This document shows positions 8,509-17,191 of a stretch of DNA of 64,000 nt, in pieces (positions within the stretch are counted from its first letter, which is position 1; every line of letters starts with the position of its first letter). A program made the translations under genes and the position numbers. Source of the DNA: Sphingomonas ginsenosidimutans. GTDB taxonomy: Bacteria > Pseudomonadota > Alphaproteobacteria > Sphingomonadales > Sphingomonadaceae. The stretch covers positions 744,001 through 808,000 of the forward strand of contig NZ_NWVD01000001.1 in NCBI RefSeq assembly GCF_002374835.1. The letters are read 5' to 3'. Below the pieces are notes generated by a model, which saw nothing but the letters and a program-made list of their open reading frames with translations, was not told where the DNA came from and ran no database searches.

Positions 8509-9603
8509 ATGGACAATGTCATGACGACCTCGCTTACCATGGATCGCACGTCGGCCGGGGCATCGCCCGCGCGCGTCGCGATCGCCGACGACCGGGCGAT
8601 GCTGAAGGCTGCCGCCGATCTGACCCGCGATCTGGTCCGCCCCGATCCGCGTATATACTGGGCCGACCTGATCGTGTCGGCGCTGGTCGGCTATGGCGCG
8701 CTGGCGGCGGCGGTGATGACCTCGTCCACCGGCTGGGCGATCCTGGCCGGGCTGGTCTCGATGCTGGCGCTGTATCGCGGCATGAGCATGATCCACGAAC
8801 TGACGCACGTGAAGCACAGCGCGCTGCCGGGGTTCCGCACCGGCTGGAACCTGCTGATCGGCGTGCCGATGATGATCCCGTCGTTCATGTACGAAGGGGT
8901 GCACAACCTGCATCACGCGCGGACCCGCTACGGCACGTCGGAAGATCCCGAATATCTGCCGCTGGCGCTGATGAAGCCGTGGACGCTGCCGGTGTTCGTG
9001 ATCGTGTCGCTGCTGGCGCCGATCGGCCTGCTGATCCGCTTCGCGATCCTGGCGCCGCTGTCGGCGCTGATCCGGCCGCTGCGCGAGGCGGTGGTGGCGC
9101 GTTACTCGGCGCTGTCGATCAACCCGTCGTTCCGGCGCCGGATGCCGACGGGCGAGGAGCGCACGCGCTGGACGCTGTGGGAAGCGGTGACGAGCGTATG
9201 GGCGATCGCGCTGATCGGCGCGGCGGCGACGGGCGTGCTGCCGCTGAAGGCGTTCGTGGCGTTCGTGCTGGTCGGGTCGGGTGTCGCGCTCATCAACCAG
9301 GTGCGCACGCTGGTGGCGCATCTGTGGGAGAATGAGGGCGAGGTGATGACGGTGACCGCGCAGTATCTCGATTCGGTCAACGTACCGCCGCCGGCGCTGC
9401 TGCCGGCGCTGTGGGCGCCGATCGGGCTGCGCTACCACGCGCTGCATCATCTGCTGCCGGGCGTGCCCTACCACGCGCTGGGCGAGGCGCACCGCCGCCT
9501 GTCCGCAGTGCTGGAGCCGGGCTCGCCCTATTACAAGGCGAACTATGCCGGGCTGCCGGGGCTGGTGAGCAAGCTGACGATCGCGACGCTGCGGCCGCGC
9601 TGA
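8509..9603 (+). CDS. membrane fatty acid desaturase family protein
   Basis: 364 aa. The three histidine boxes of the membrane-bound di-iron desaturase/hydroxylase family are visible: HELTHVKH (His96, His100, His103), HNLHH (His132-136) and the C-terminal YHALHH. Hydrophobic segments near 52-88, 112-128, 165-195 and 225-260 fit an inner-membrane protein. Exact regiochemistry and substrate (fatty acyl lipid or carotenoid) cannot be told. The start could also be the ATG at 8521. Divergent from the GNAT gene, and closed by a strong terminator. Confidence 0.85.
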   Translation: MDNVMTTSLTMDRTSAGASPARVAIADDRAMLKAAADLTRDLVRPDPRIYWADLIVSALVGYGALAAAVMTSSTGWAILAGLVSMLALYRGMSMIHELTHVKHSALPGFRTGWNLLIGVPMMIPSFMYEGVHNLHHARTRYGTSEDPEYLPLALMKPWTLPVFVIVSLLAPIGLLIRFAILAPLSALIRPLREAVVARYSALSINPSFRRRMPTGEERTRWTLWEAVTSVWAIALIGAAATGVLPLKAFVAFVLVGSGVALINQVRTLVAHLWENEGEVMTVTAQYLDSVNVPPPALLPALWAPIGLRYHALHHLLPGVPYHALGEAHRRLSAVLEPGSPYYKANYAGLPGLVSKLTIATLRPR

Positions 9604-9622
9604 TCGCCCGTCGTCGACGACA

Positions 9623-9659
9623 AAAAGGCCCGCGGATCATGCCGATCCGCGGGCCTTTT
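9623..9659. terminator. bidirectional intrinsic terminator (desaturase / nusG)
   Basis: A 16-bp perfect stem (9623-9638 with 9644-9659) with AAAA/TTTT at its base, loop of 5 nt. It serves the desaturase on plus and nusG on minus. Confidence 0.9.
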
Positions 9660-9690
9660 GCTGTCCTGCGCCGTCCAGGGACGGTGGCGG

Positions 9691-10227
9691 TTACTTGCTG
9701 CGTTCGACCTGTTCGAAGTCCAGCTCGACCGGGGTGGCGCGGCCGAAGATGCTGACCGACACCTTGACCTTGCTCTTGTCGAAATCGAGTTCCTCGACCG
9801 TGCCGTTGAAGCTGGCGAAGGGGCCTTCCAGCACCTTGACCGCGTCGCCGATCTCGTAATCGACCTTGACCTTGGTCTTCGGCGCGGCGGCGGTTTCCTC
9901 CTTCGACTGGAGCATCCGCGCGGCTTCCGCCTCGGAAATCGCCTGCGGCTTGCCCGACGAACCCAGGAAACCGGTCACCTTCGGCGTGTTCTTGACGAGG
10001 TGATAGACGTCGTCGTTCATGTTCAGCTTGGCCAGGACGTAGCCGGGCATGAACTTGCGTTCGACCGACACCTTCTTGCCGCGGCGGGCCTCGGTCACGG
10101 TTTCGGTCGGAACCTCGATCTGCTCGACCAGCTGCTCCAGACCCATGCGGGCGGCCTCGGACATGATCGAATCGCGGACCTTGCCCTCGAACCCGGAATA
10201 GGCGTGGATGATGTACCAGCGCGCCAT
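9691..10227 (-). CDS. nusG: transcription termination/antitermination protein NusG
   Basis: 178 aa. Binds RNA polymerase, couples it to Rho and to the ribosome. N-terminal NGN domain ([17 protein letters not shown], then [10 protein letters not shown]) and C-terminal KOW motif ([16 protein letters not shown]). The start at 10227 was fixed by the conserved [12 protein letters not shown]; the longer frame upstream runs into the secE gap. 19 bases separate it from secE. Confidence 0.97.
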   Translation of the reverse strand: MARWYIIHAYSGFEGKVRDSIMSEAARMGLEQLVEQIEVPTETVTEARRGKKVSVERKFMPGYVLAKLNMNDDVYHLVKNTPKVTGFLGSSGKPQAISEAEAARMLQSKEETAAAPKTKVKVDYEIGDAVKVLEGPFASFNGTVEELDFDKSKVKVSVSIFGRATPVELDFEQVERSK

Positions 10228-10246
10228 CGTACTGAAATTCCCGTCC

Positions 10247-10444
10247 TTACTGCGCCAGGCTGAGCAGCAGCTTGACCACCGCGTTGAACATCGAATCAAC
10301 GCCCAGGAAGAAGAGCGCCAGGATCGTCGTCATGATGACGACCATCACGCCCGTCATCACGGTTTCGCGACCGGTCGGCCACACGACCTTCGCGGTTTCG
10401 GCGCGAACCTGATTGATGAATTCCAGCGGTGAAGTCTTCGCCAC
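10247..10444 (-). CDS. secE: preprotein translocase subunit SecE
   Basis: 65 aa, single-spanning SecE of the alphaproteobacterial type: KTSPLEFINQVRAETAKVVW amphipathic helix, PTGRET, then one membrane helix (MTGVMVVIMTTILALFFLGV). Stabilises SecY. The GTG at 10444 (V-AKTSP) gives the usual family start; the upstream ATG adds a non-conserved stretch. First gene of secE-nusG. Confidence 0.95.
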   Translation of the reverse strand: MAKTSPLEFINQVRAETAKVVWPTGRETVMTGVMVVIMTTILALFFLGVDSMFNAVVKLLLSLAQ

Positions 10445-10614
10445 GTGGTGGAGCCTTGCAATGGTGACCCGGCATAGGTCCGCCACCTTGTCCCCGGAAG
10501 GGAAAAGGTGATGAACCGTCCGCGCTGTCGGATGTGTCGGCGGACATAGGATCGTCGCGCGGAAAAGGCAAGCGCGCCCCGCTCGCTATCCGCCAGGTCC
10601 GCCGCAACAACAAA

Positions 10615-10638
10615 GGGCCGGGCGTCGCCGCCCGGCCC
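10615..10638 (-). terminator. intrinsic terminator of the 81-aa protein gene
   Basis: A 10-bp perfect GC stem (10615-10624 with 10629-10638), 4-nt loop, followed on the minus strand by a T-rich run (TTTGTTGTTG). It lies downstream of the gene ending at 10675. Confidence 0.75.
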
Positions 10639-10674
10639 CGTCCATCAGCACGCGTTGGCGCGCGTCCCGTCGGA

Positions 10675-10920
10675 TCAGTTGCTGTCGGAATCGTCGTCGT
10701 TGACGACCGCGATGACGCCGATCGCGGCGACGCCCGCCAGGATGATCGCGCCGAAGATGCCCGCGCCACCCAGCTCGCTCTTCTTCGCCGAGGGGGTCGC
10801 GGCGCGCGACTTGGCGACCGACAGGCTGGCAGCCGGGTTCGAAGCGGCAGGGGCTGCCGACGCCATGGTCGGGGCGGCGATCAGGCTGAGCGCGGCCACG
10901 CCGGCCAGGATGTTACGCAT
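10675..10920 (-). CDS. small exported/membrane protein of unknown function
   Basis: 81 aa from ATG 10920. A signal peptide (MRNILAGVAALSLIAAPTM, cleavage near ASA-A), an Ala/Ser-rich linker, a Gly/Ala/Ile-rich hydrophobic stretch (FGAIILAGVAAIGVIAVV), and an acidic tail NDDDSDSN. After signal cleavage it would be anchored by one C-terminal helix with the acidic tail on the far side. I know of no function. Lies between tRNA-Trp and secE, with its own terminator. Confidence 0.65.
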   Translation of the reverse strand: MRNILAGVAALSLIAAPTMASAAPAASNPAASLSVAKSRAATPSAKKSELGGAGIFGAIILAGVAAIGVIAVVNDDDSDSN

Positions 10921-11082
10921 AAAAGTGGCTCCCTTAGAAACTAGCGCCCCAACACGCGGCAACGCCATTCGGTAACATCGCCTATCCCAAAATGTTCCGG
11001 GATGGACGGAATTTTCATCGAGGCGCAAAGGGGCCGCCCGGCCAGGGCGCCGCCGCCATGTCGCGTCCGGGTCAGGATATAG

Positions 11083-11158
11083 TGGCAGGAGTGGAGGGAC
11101 TCGAACCCACGGCCCTCGGTTTTGGAGACCGATGCTCTACCAACTGAGCTACACTCCT
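11083..11158 (-). tRNA. trnW: tRNA-Trp (anticodon CCA)
   Basis: 76-nt cloverleaf on minus: acceptor AGGAGTG/CACTCCT, D-arm GCTCAGTTGGTAGAGC, anticodon stem TCGGT/ACCGA around loop CTCCAAA, T loop TTCGAGT, and an encoded CCA end. A TTGACT -35-like hexamer lies upstream at 11198-11193. tRNA-Trp next to secE-nusG is a common bacterial arrangement. Confidence 0.97.
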
Positions 11159-11226
11159 GTGTGGGCGGGCACATGGCCGCACGCCGGACGCGAGTCAAGC
11201 GCGGCGTCGCGCACGGCCGCGTGCGA

Positions 11227-13557
11227 TCAGGCGACCGCGCTGGTTGTGGCCTGGCCGCTGCGCAGCGCCAGCGCACGTGCATCGGCCACCGCCAGCGGGC
11301 GCCCGAAGTAGAAGCCCTGGATACAGGTGCAGCCCAGTTGCTGCACCATCTCCAGCTCGCGCGCTGTCTCCACGCCCTCGGCGGTGGTGGCCATGCCCAG
11401 GCTGTCGGCCATCGCCACGACGGCGCGGATGATCGCGACCGCCTCGGCGGTTCCGCTCGCCGCGTTGCGCACGAAGCTGCGGTCGATCTTGATCGAGGTG
11501 AAGCGCGTGCGGCCGAGATAGCCGAGCGAGGAATAGCCGGTGCCGAAATCGTCGAGACTGAGGCCGACGCCCAGTGCCTGGATCTTCTCCAGCACCTTGG
11601 TCGCGCCCAGCCCTTCGCGCAGGAACACGCTTTCGGTCACCTCCAGCTCCAGCCGCGACGGCATCAGGCCGCTGTCCGCCAGCGCCGTGGCGACGATGTT
11701 CAGGAACTGCGGCTGGTGCAGCTGTTCGGGCGACACGTTCACCGCGATGCGCATCGGCGCGGGCCAGCGCGCCGCCTCCATACAGGCGGTGCGGACCACC
11801 CATTCGCCGATCGCACCGATCAGGCGGGTTTCCTCAGCAATTCCGATGAAGCGATTGGGCGGGATCAGCCCCAGTTCGGGATGCTGCCAGCGCAGCAGCG
11901 CCTCGAACCCGCGCAGGTTGCCGGTGCGCGCGTCGACGACTGGCTGGTAGTTGAGGTGAAATTCGTCGCGTTCCAGCGCCTTGCGCAGCGCCAGTTCCAG
12001 GATGCGGCGCTCCTCCGCCTCGGCATGAAGCTGCGGTTCGTAGGCGTGGAACACCCCGCCGCCGCGATCCTTCGACCGGTAGAGCGCGAGATCGGCGGAC
12101 CGGATCAGCGTTTCGGCAGCGCGGCCGTCGCGCGGATGGGTGGCGACGCCCACCGAGGCGCCGATGAACAGCGTGTGCTGATCGACCTCATAGGGACGCG
12201 ACAGCGTGTCGATGATCGCATGGGCCAGCTGCTCGACGCGCTGCGGATCGCTGGCGTCGCGCACGACCACCGCAAATTCGTCACCGCCCAGCCGCCCGAT
12301 GAACTCATTCTCGCTCATCAACCCGGTCAGCCGGCGCGAGACGCGCTCCAGCAGCCGATCGCCGACCGGATGGCCGAGCGTGTCGTTGACCGCCTTGAAC
12401 CGGTCAAGGTCGATCATCATGAACGCGCAGCGGATGCCGCGCCGTTCTGCATCGACCAGCGCGTGGCCCAGCGACTCGTTGACGAACAGGCGGTTGGGCA
12501 GGCCGGTCAGCGTATCGAACCGCGCCATGCGATGGACCTTTTCGGTCGACACCTGCTGTTCGGTGACGTCGGAGGCGATGCCGCGGAAGCCCGCGAAATG
12601 CCCGTCGGCGTCGTGGCGCGGGGTGGCCGCGATCGTCCACCAGCGTTGCTGCCCGCCGGCCAGCACCGGGACGGCGATGCCATGGAAGCTGTCGCGGTTC
12701 TTCAACCGGTCGGCTAGCTGGCGCAGTCCGGCGTGAAAGGCGCCGCTGTCCCAGGACGGACCGGCAAGCAGCTGAAGCAGCGGCACGCCCTCGATCTCCG
12801 CCGGATCGCGCGCGCAGGCTTCCGCAAAGCGCGCATTGACCCGGACGATGCGGCGCGCGGCATCGGTTTCCCACAGCCAGTCGGCATGATCGGGATCGAA
12901 TTCGTGCAGCGCCAGCCGGACGGTGGCGTCGCATTCCGCCAGCTGCTGTGCGCTCCGTTCAGCGGCGAACAGCGCCTGCGCGCGCGCGACCGCGATCGCG
13001 GCGGCCAGCAGCGGGATCGACAGCGCGGCCAGGCCCGCGACCGGCCCCGCCGCGGCCCACAGCGGCACCGCCGCGCAGGCGACGGCCGCCGCAACGAAGC
13101 CGAGCGTCAGCGCCAGCAGCCGCACCGCGGCGATGGCGAGCGCCAGCGCGCAGACGAACGTCCACAGCATGGGAACCGTCGTGCCCCCGCCGAGCGGCGC
13201 CGCCAGCCACATCGCGCCGCCCCACATCGCGCCCAGCGCGATGCCGTCGATCGCGCTGCCGCCAACTGCCGCCGCATTGTCGGCGTGCACGGCGCGCCGC
13301 CGGCGGATGAAGAGGATCAGCGCGACAAGCACGCCCACCGCGGCCCAGCCGCTCCACCTTATGTCCGCGGCGGGTGACGGCAGCATCGCCAGCACCCCGC
13401 ATATCGCGGCGATCTGCGCCGCGAACAGCAGCGGGGCACCCTGCGCGGCGGCGCGCAGCTGCGCACGCCGTACCGCCCGTTCGACATCCGTGTACCCGCT
13501 CAGCGCGAGCGGCGCGAGCCAGGCATCGAGCGCGGAGGGGAGCGGGGGAGCGGTCAC
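11227..13557 (-). CDS. membrane-anchored diguanylate cyclase/phosphodiesterase (PAS-GGDEF-EAL)
   Basis: 776 aa. The N-terminal 40-215 is strongly hydrophobic with about six membrane helices. A PAS-like domain follows at ~220-340 (WLWETDAARRIVRVNARFAE; PAC-like FAGFRGIASDVTEQ). GGDEF domain ~345-505 with an intact RLGGDEF at ~422-428. EAL domain ~520-765 with EALLRW near 551, NVSPEQL, ELEVTES, LDDFGTGYSS, KIDRSFV and AEGVET, all expected catalytic residues. So both c-di-GMP synthesis and breakdown are possible; the net activity cannot be predicted. Single-gene unit. Confidence 0.93.
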   Translation of the reverse strand: MTAPPLPSALDAWLAPLALSGYTDVERAVRRAQLRAAAQGAPLLFAAQIAAICGVLAMLPSPAADIRWSGWAAVGVLVALILFIRRRRAVHADNAAAVGGSAIDGIALGAMWGGAMWLAAPLGGGTTVPMLWTFVCALALAIAAVRLLALTLGFVAAAVACAAVPLWAAAGPVAGLAALSIPLLAAAIAVARAQALFAAERSAQQLAECDATVRLALHEFDPDHADWLWETDAARRIVRVNARFAEACARDPAEIEGVPLLQLLAGPSWDSGAFHAGLRQLADRLKNRDSFHGIAVPVLAGGQQRWWTIAATPRHDADGHFAGFRGIASDVTEQQVSTEKVHRMARFDTLTGLPNRLFVNESLGHALVDAERRGIRCAFMMIDLDRFKAVNDTLGHPVGDRLLERVSRRLTGLMSENEFIGRLGGDEFAVVVRDASDPQRVEQLAHAIIDTLSRPYEVDQHTLFIGASVGVATHPRDGRAAETLIRSADLALYRSKDRGGGVFHAYEPQLHAEAEERRILELALRKALERDEFHLNYQPVVDARTGNLRGFEALLRWQHPELGLIPPNRFIGIAEETRLIGAIGEWVVRTACMEAARWPAPMRIAVNVSPEQLHQPQFLNIVATALADSGLMPSRLELEVTESVFLREGLGATKVLEKIQALGVGLSLDDFGTGYSSLGYLGRTRFTSIKIDRSFVRNAASGTAEAVAIIRAVVAMADSLGMATTAEGVETARELEMVQQLGCTCIQGFYFGRPLAVADARALALRSGQATTSAVA

Positions 13558-13651
13558 CCCATCCTGCTATCACCGCGCAGGTTGACGAACCGTTGACCGC
13601 GCGATGTAGGCGGGCGTGCCGAATTCGCCGGAATGGCGGTGAAAGGCGCGC

Positions 13652-13676
13652 CGCGCCGGCATCGATCGCCGGCGCG
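13652..13676 (-). terminator. hairpin after the acyl-AMP ligase gene
   Basis: A 9-bp perfect stem (13652-13660 with 13668-13676) and a 7-nt loop, 11 bases after the ligase stop; on minus it is followed by GGCGCGCCTTTCACC. Confidence 0.5.
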
Positions 13677-13687
13677 ATGCGGCCCGG

Positions 13688-15445
13688 TCAGGCGGCGAGA
13701 TCGTAGGGCTTGATCTCGCCCGCCAGATAGAGGTTGCGCGCCTTCGCGCGGCTCAGCTTGCCCGAGCTGGTGCGCGGCAGCGTGCGCGGCGGGATCAGCT
13801 CGACGACGCAGTTCATGCCCGTCACCGAGCGGACGCGATCGCGGATATCGTCGCGCAGGCGGCGGCGTTCGGCCTCGTCCGAGCTGCGGCACTGGACCAG
13901 TACGGCGGGGGTTTCCTCACCGCCCGGCGTGGTGATCGCGAAGGCCGCGATGTCGCCGGCCTTGAACCCCGGCAGCTGTTCGACCGCCCATTCGATATCC
14001 TGCGGCCAGTGGTTGCGGCCGTTGATGATGATCATGTCCTTGGCGCGGCCGACGATGAAGATGTAGCCGTCCGACATGTAGCCCATGTCGCCGGTGTCCA
14101 GCCAGTCGCCGTCCATGCACGCAGCGGTCGCATCGGGATCGCGGAAATAGCCGACCATCACCGACGGGCCACGGCACCATACCTTGCCGATCGCACCGTC
14201 GGGCAGGGGGGTGCCGTCTTCCTCGCGGACCTGGATCTCCATGTCGCGCACCGGCTTCCCGCAGTTCACGATCGCGCGATAGCGTTGCGGGCGATCCGCG
14301 CCGCCGCGCTCGCCGCCGGACAGCTCGGTTTCCTCGACCAGCTCGACGCGGATGCCCTCGCCCACCGGCATCAGCGACACCGCCAGCGTTGCTTCCGCCA
14401 GGCCATAGGAGGGCAGGAAGGCGGTCGCCTGGAAGCCGGCATCGGCAAAGGCATCGACGAATGCCTGCATCACGTCGGGGCGGATCATGTCCGCGCCATT
14501 GCCCGCAACGCGCCAGCGCGACAGGTCGAAGCGGTCCGACGCCTTCGTCTGGCTGGAGATGCGGCGGGCGCAGATGTCATAGCCGAAGGTCGGCGAATAG
14601 CTGAGCGAGGTGCCGGCGTTGCGGCTGATGAGGTCCAGCCACGACAGCGGGCGGCGGGCGAAATCCTCGGTCTTCAGGTAATCGGTCGACACCTGGTTGG
14701 CGACCGGCGACAGGAAGCAGCCGACCAGACCCATGTCGTGATACCAGGGCAGCCACGAGATGCAGCGGTCGGTCGCGGCGATCTGCATCCCGTGCGCATG
14801 CGCGGCCAGGTTGCTGAGCAGCGCGCGATGCGTCACCGCCACGCCATGCGGGAAGCGCGTCGAGCCGCTGGAATATTGCAGGTAGCAGACGTCGTCGCTG
14901 GCCAGTGCCGGCAGATCCGCGGCGGGCGCGGGGCGGGTGGCGAATTCGGTCCAGTCGACGCCCTCGACGCCCGAAGCCTCCGCCGCAGCGCCGGCCATCT
15001 GCGTCAGCTCCGCCGGATAGATCAGCATCTTCGGATCGCAGCTCGCCAGCTGGACGCGCAGCTGGTCGATGTAGGAATCGCGCCCGCCGAACGAGGTCGG
15101 CAGCGGCAGCGGCACCGGCCAGGCACCCGCCAGCACGGTGCCGAAGAACAGCGCGGCGAATTCCGCACTGGTTTCCGCGACCAGCGCGACCCGGTCGCCC
15201 GGTGCGATCCCGGCGGCGATCAGGCGCAGCGCGGCGAGCCGCGCATCGTCGCGCAGCTCGGCGAAGGGGTAGGCGCGCTGCAGCGTGCCGCGGGCATCGT
15301 GGAAGTTCAGCCCGCGTGCGGTCTGCGCGGCATAGTCCAGCGCCTCGGCCAGCGTCGCGAAATCCGCGAAGCGGCGCGGCAGCGGATCGGCAGTGGGCGT
15401 GGGCTGCGGCCCCGCGGTGGTGATGGCAATCTCGGTCGTCGTCAT
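13688..15445 (-). CDS. fatty acyl-AMP ligase (FAAL-type, adenylate-forming)
   Basis: 585 aa. Activates fatty acids as acyl adenylates for transfer to a carrier protein. Motifs: phosphate-binding YLQYSSGSTRFP near 188-199, WLPWYHDMGLVG, YGLAEATLAVS, TGDMGYMSDGYIFIVGRAKD and the C-terminal lysine motif LPRTSSGKLSRAK. The loop between core motifs and the NGRNHWPQDIE sequence are FAAL-like rather than acyl-CoA synthetase-like. No polyketide synthase, carrier protein or NRPS gene is adjacent, so its partner is elsewhere. The ATG at 15445 was chosen because the upstream frame is antisense to recX. An acyl-CoA ligase is the main alternative. Confidence 0.85.
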   Translation of the reverse strand: MTTTEIAITTAGPQPTPTADPLPRRFADFATLAEALDYAAQTARGLNFHDARGTLQRAYPFAELRDDARLAALRLIAAGIAPGDRVALVAETSAEFAALFFGTVLAGAWPVPLPLPTSFGGRDSYIDQLRVQLASCDPKMLIYPAELTQMAGAAAEASGVEGVDWTEFATRPAPAADLPALASDDVCYLQYSSGSTRFPHGVAVTHRALLSNLAAHAHGMQIAATDRCISWLPWYHDMGLVGCFLSPVANQVSTDYLKTEDFARRPLSWLDLISRNAGTSLSYSPTFGYDICARRISSQTKASDRFDLSRWRVAGNGADMIRPDVMQAFVDAFADAGFQATAFLPSYGLAEATLAVSLMPVGEGIRVELVEETELSGGERGGADRPQRYRAIVNCGKPVRDMEIQVREEDGTPLPDGAIGKVWCRGPSVMVGYFRDPDATAACMDGDWLDTGDMGYMSDGYIFIVGRAKDMIIINGRNHWPQDIEWAVEQLPGFKAGDIAAFAITTPGGEETPAVLVQCRSSDEAERRRLRDDIRDRVRSVTGMNCVVELIPPRTLPRTSSGKLSRAKARNLYLAGEIKPYDLAA

Positions 15446-15529
15446 CGTCTGTCCCTGTCGCAACGATGGCCGTCGCGCAATCTCGATCGGTAAAAGATGC
15501 ATTACTGAAGCGTTCAAAATCGGTGACCA

Positions 15530-16078
15530 GTGTGGCACAAACATGGCGTGCCGCCCCGATCGCGCTCCTCCCGTCCGCCGCCGCCGCTGGATGCCTGTGC
15601 GCTGGAGCAGCTGGCGCTGCGCTATGTCGAGCGGTTCGCGACCACGCGTGGCAAGCTGGCGCACTATCTGGCGCGCAAGATCCGCGAGCGCGGCTGGGAC
15701 GGGGAGCCGGCCGACATCGCCGCGCTGACGCAACGGTTCGCGGAGAGGGGCTATGTCGACGATCGCGGTTTCGCGGCAATGAAGGGCGCTGCGCTGACTC
15801 GCTCAGGCTATGGCGTGCGGCGCGTCGCCGACGCGCTGCGCGCCGCGGGCGTGGCGGAGCCGGACGCCGCGACGGCACTGGCGGAGGCGCGCGCCGCGGC
15901 GTGGGACAGCGCGCTGAAACTGGCGCGCCGCCGCCGTATCGGCCCGTTCGCCGACGCCGTGCCCGATCCGCGCACCCGCGAGCGGCAGATGGCGGCGCTG
16001 CTGCGTGCCGGACACGGGATGGACATTGCCCGCCGTATCCTGGCGAGCCCGCCGGGACATATTCCCGACCCCGAATGA
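15530..16078 (+). CDS. recX: regulatory protein RecX
   Basis: Up to 182 aa. RecX modulates RecA filaments. Three-helix repeat signatures: LALRYVERFATTRGKLAHYL, ERGYVDDRGFA, and a basic helix KLARRRRIGPF. The ORF begins at GTG 15530, but family members normally begin close to the PPRSRSS segment, so GTG 15548 is an equally good start; no clear ribosome site decides. Divergent from the acyl-AMP ligase. recA is not in the window. Confidence 0.8.
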   Translation: MWHKHGVPPRSRSSRPPPPLDACALEQLALRYVERFATTRGKLAHYLARKIRERGWDGEPADIAALTQRFAERGYVDDRGFAAMKGAALTRSGYGVRRVADALRAAGVAEPDAATALAEARAAAWDSALKLARRRRIGPFADAVPDPRTRERQMAALLRAGHGMDIARRILASPPGHIPDPE

Positions 16079-16150
16079 CGTATCGGCGCTTGCGCTGGCG
16101 CCGTGTGCAGTGCAACCGTTAGCGCTCCTCCCAACAGGGGACCGACGTAA

Positions 16151-16723
16151 GTGGGAGAACAGGTACACGCACCCGCCGGGGGGGGCGGGGACGAAAGGGA
16201 CGACGCGCCAGCGGCACCAGCCGCCGTGGCGGTGTCCGGCGTGCTCAAATGGTTCGACGCGACGCGCGGCTTCGGCTTCCTCGTCGCCGATGATGCGCAG
16301 ATCGGCGATGTGCTGATCCATTTCAGCGTGCTGCAGGCGTTCGGCCGCCGCACCCTGCCCGAAGGCGCGCGGGTCGACGGCTGGGCGGTCCGCAGCGTCA
16401 AGGGCTGGCAGGCGACCGAGATCATCGCGATCGACACCAGCGTCGCGGTGGAGGCGCTGCGCGAGCGCGACCGCGAACGCATCGATCCCGCGACGCTGGT
16501 CGATCAGGCGGGCGAGTGGGAAGACGTGACGGTCAAGTGGTTCAACCGCCTGAAGGGCTATGGTTTCCTGACCGCCGACGTCCGCCCCGGCGATGTGTTC
16601 GTGCATATGGAGACGCTGCGTCGCGCCGGCATCGCGGAGGTCGATCCCGACCAGCGGCTGCGCGCGCGGATCGTGGAGGGGCGCAAGGGGCCGCTGGCGA
16701 TCGGCGTGGCGCTGCACGAATGA
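16151..16723 (+). CDS. protein with two cold-shock domains
   Basis: 190 aa from GTG 16151. An N-terminal Gly/Ala-rich tail, then two CSDs: the first ~28-92 with [19 protein letters not shown] and DVLIHFSVL, the second ~122-188 with [15 protein letters not shown] and DVFVHMETL. The RNP1-type aromatic motifs (KGYGFL/RGFGFL, VFVH/VLIH) are intact in both, so it should bind single-stranded nucleic acid as a tandem module. Such double-CSD proteins are known in alphaproteobacteria. A role in cold or stationary-phase adaptation is inferred. Confidence 0.88.
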   Translation: MGEQVHAPAGGGGDERDDAPAAPAAVAVSGVLKWFDATRGFGFLVADDAQIGDVLIHFSVLQAFGRRTLPEGARVDGWAVRSVKGWQATEIIAIDTSVAVEALRERDRERIDPATLVDQAGEWEDVTVKWFNRLKGYGFLTADVRPGDVFVHMETLRRAGIAEVDPDQRLRARIVEGRKGPLAIGVALHE

Positions 16724-16795
16724 TCGCGCGCGCGACGATGATCGGCCCATTCGCCATTGAAGCGCCGCGCCGGCGCGGGTAAGCGGCGTCTCACG

Positions 16796-17191
16796 ATGGG
16801 CATCAATCTCAATCCGTTCACCTGGTGGACCGGCGCGTCCTGGGGCACCATCCTGTACGGCCTGCGCGGCATGAAGCAGGTCGGCGAGGATTCGCTGGGC
16901 AACACCTATTGGCAGGGCGGCCGCGACACCGCGGGCGAGCCGCGCCGCTGGGTGATCTACGCCGGCGCCAACGACGTCAGCCGCATTCCGCCGGAATGGT
17001 ACAGCTGGCTGCACCGGCAGGTGGACGGCGTTCCCGACGAGGTGCTGCCCCCCCCCCGCGCGTGGCAGAAGCCGGCGGTGCCCAACATGACCGGCACTGC
17101 GCTCGCCTATCGCCCGATGGGCGCGCTGGAGAAGGGCGGCACCCGTGCCGCCGCGACCGGCGATTATGAGGCGTGGAACCCCGACGCATGA
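16796..17191 (+). CDS. NADH:ubiquinone oxidoreductase subunit NDUFA12-like
   Basis: 131 aa. Accessory complex I subunit (NDUFA12/B17.2 family) of alphaproteobacteria and mitochondria. Motifs: FTWWTGASWGT, DSLGNTYW, RRWVIY, IPPEWYSWLH. The ATG at 16796 is the conserved start. Ten consecutive C bases (17048-17057, codons 85-88, PPP-R) form a homopolymer that could slip. The stop overlaps the DUF2155 gene by ATGA. NDUFA12-DUF2155-aat is a recurrent alphaproteobacterial order. Confidence 0.93.
   Translation: MGINLNPFTWWTGASWGTILYGLRGMKQVGEDSLGNTYWQGGRDTAGEPRRWVIYAGANDVSRIPPEWYSWLHRQVDGVPDEVLPPPRAWQKPAVPNMTGTALAYRPMGALEKGGTRAAATGDYEAWNPDA

Noticed and set aside
15446..15733. N-terminal extension of the acyl-AMP ligase to 15733
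   Set aside because: The extension is antisense to recX and non-homologous; ATG 15445 gives normal length.
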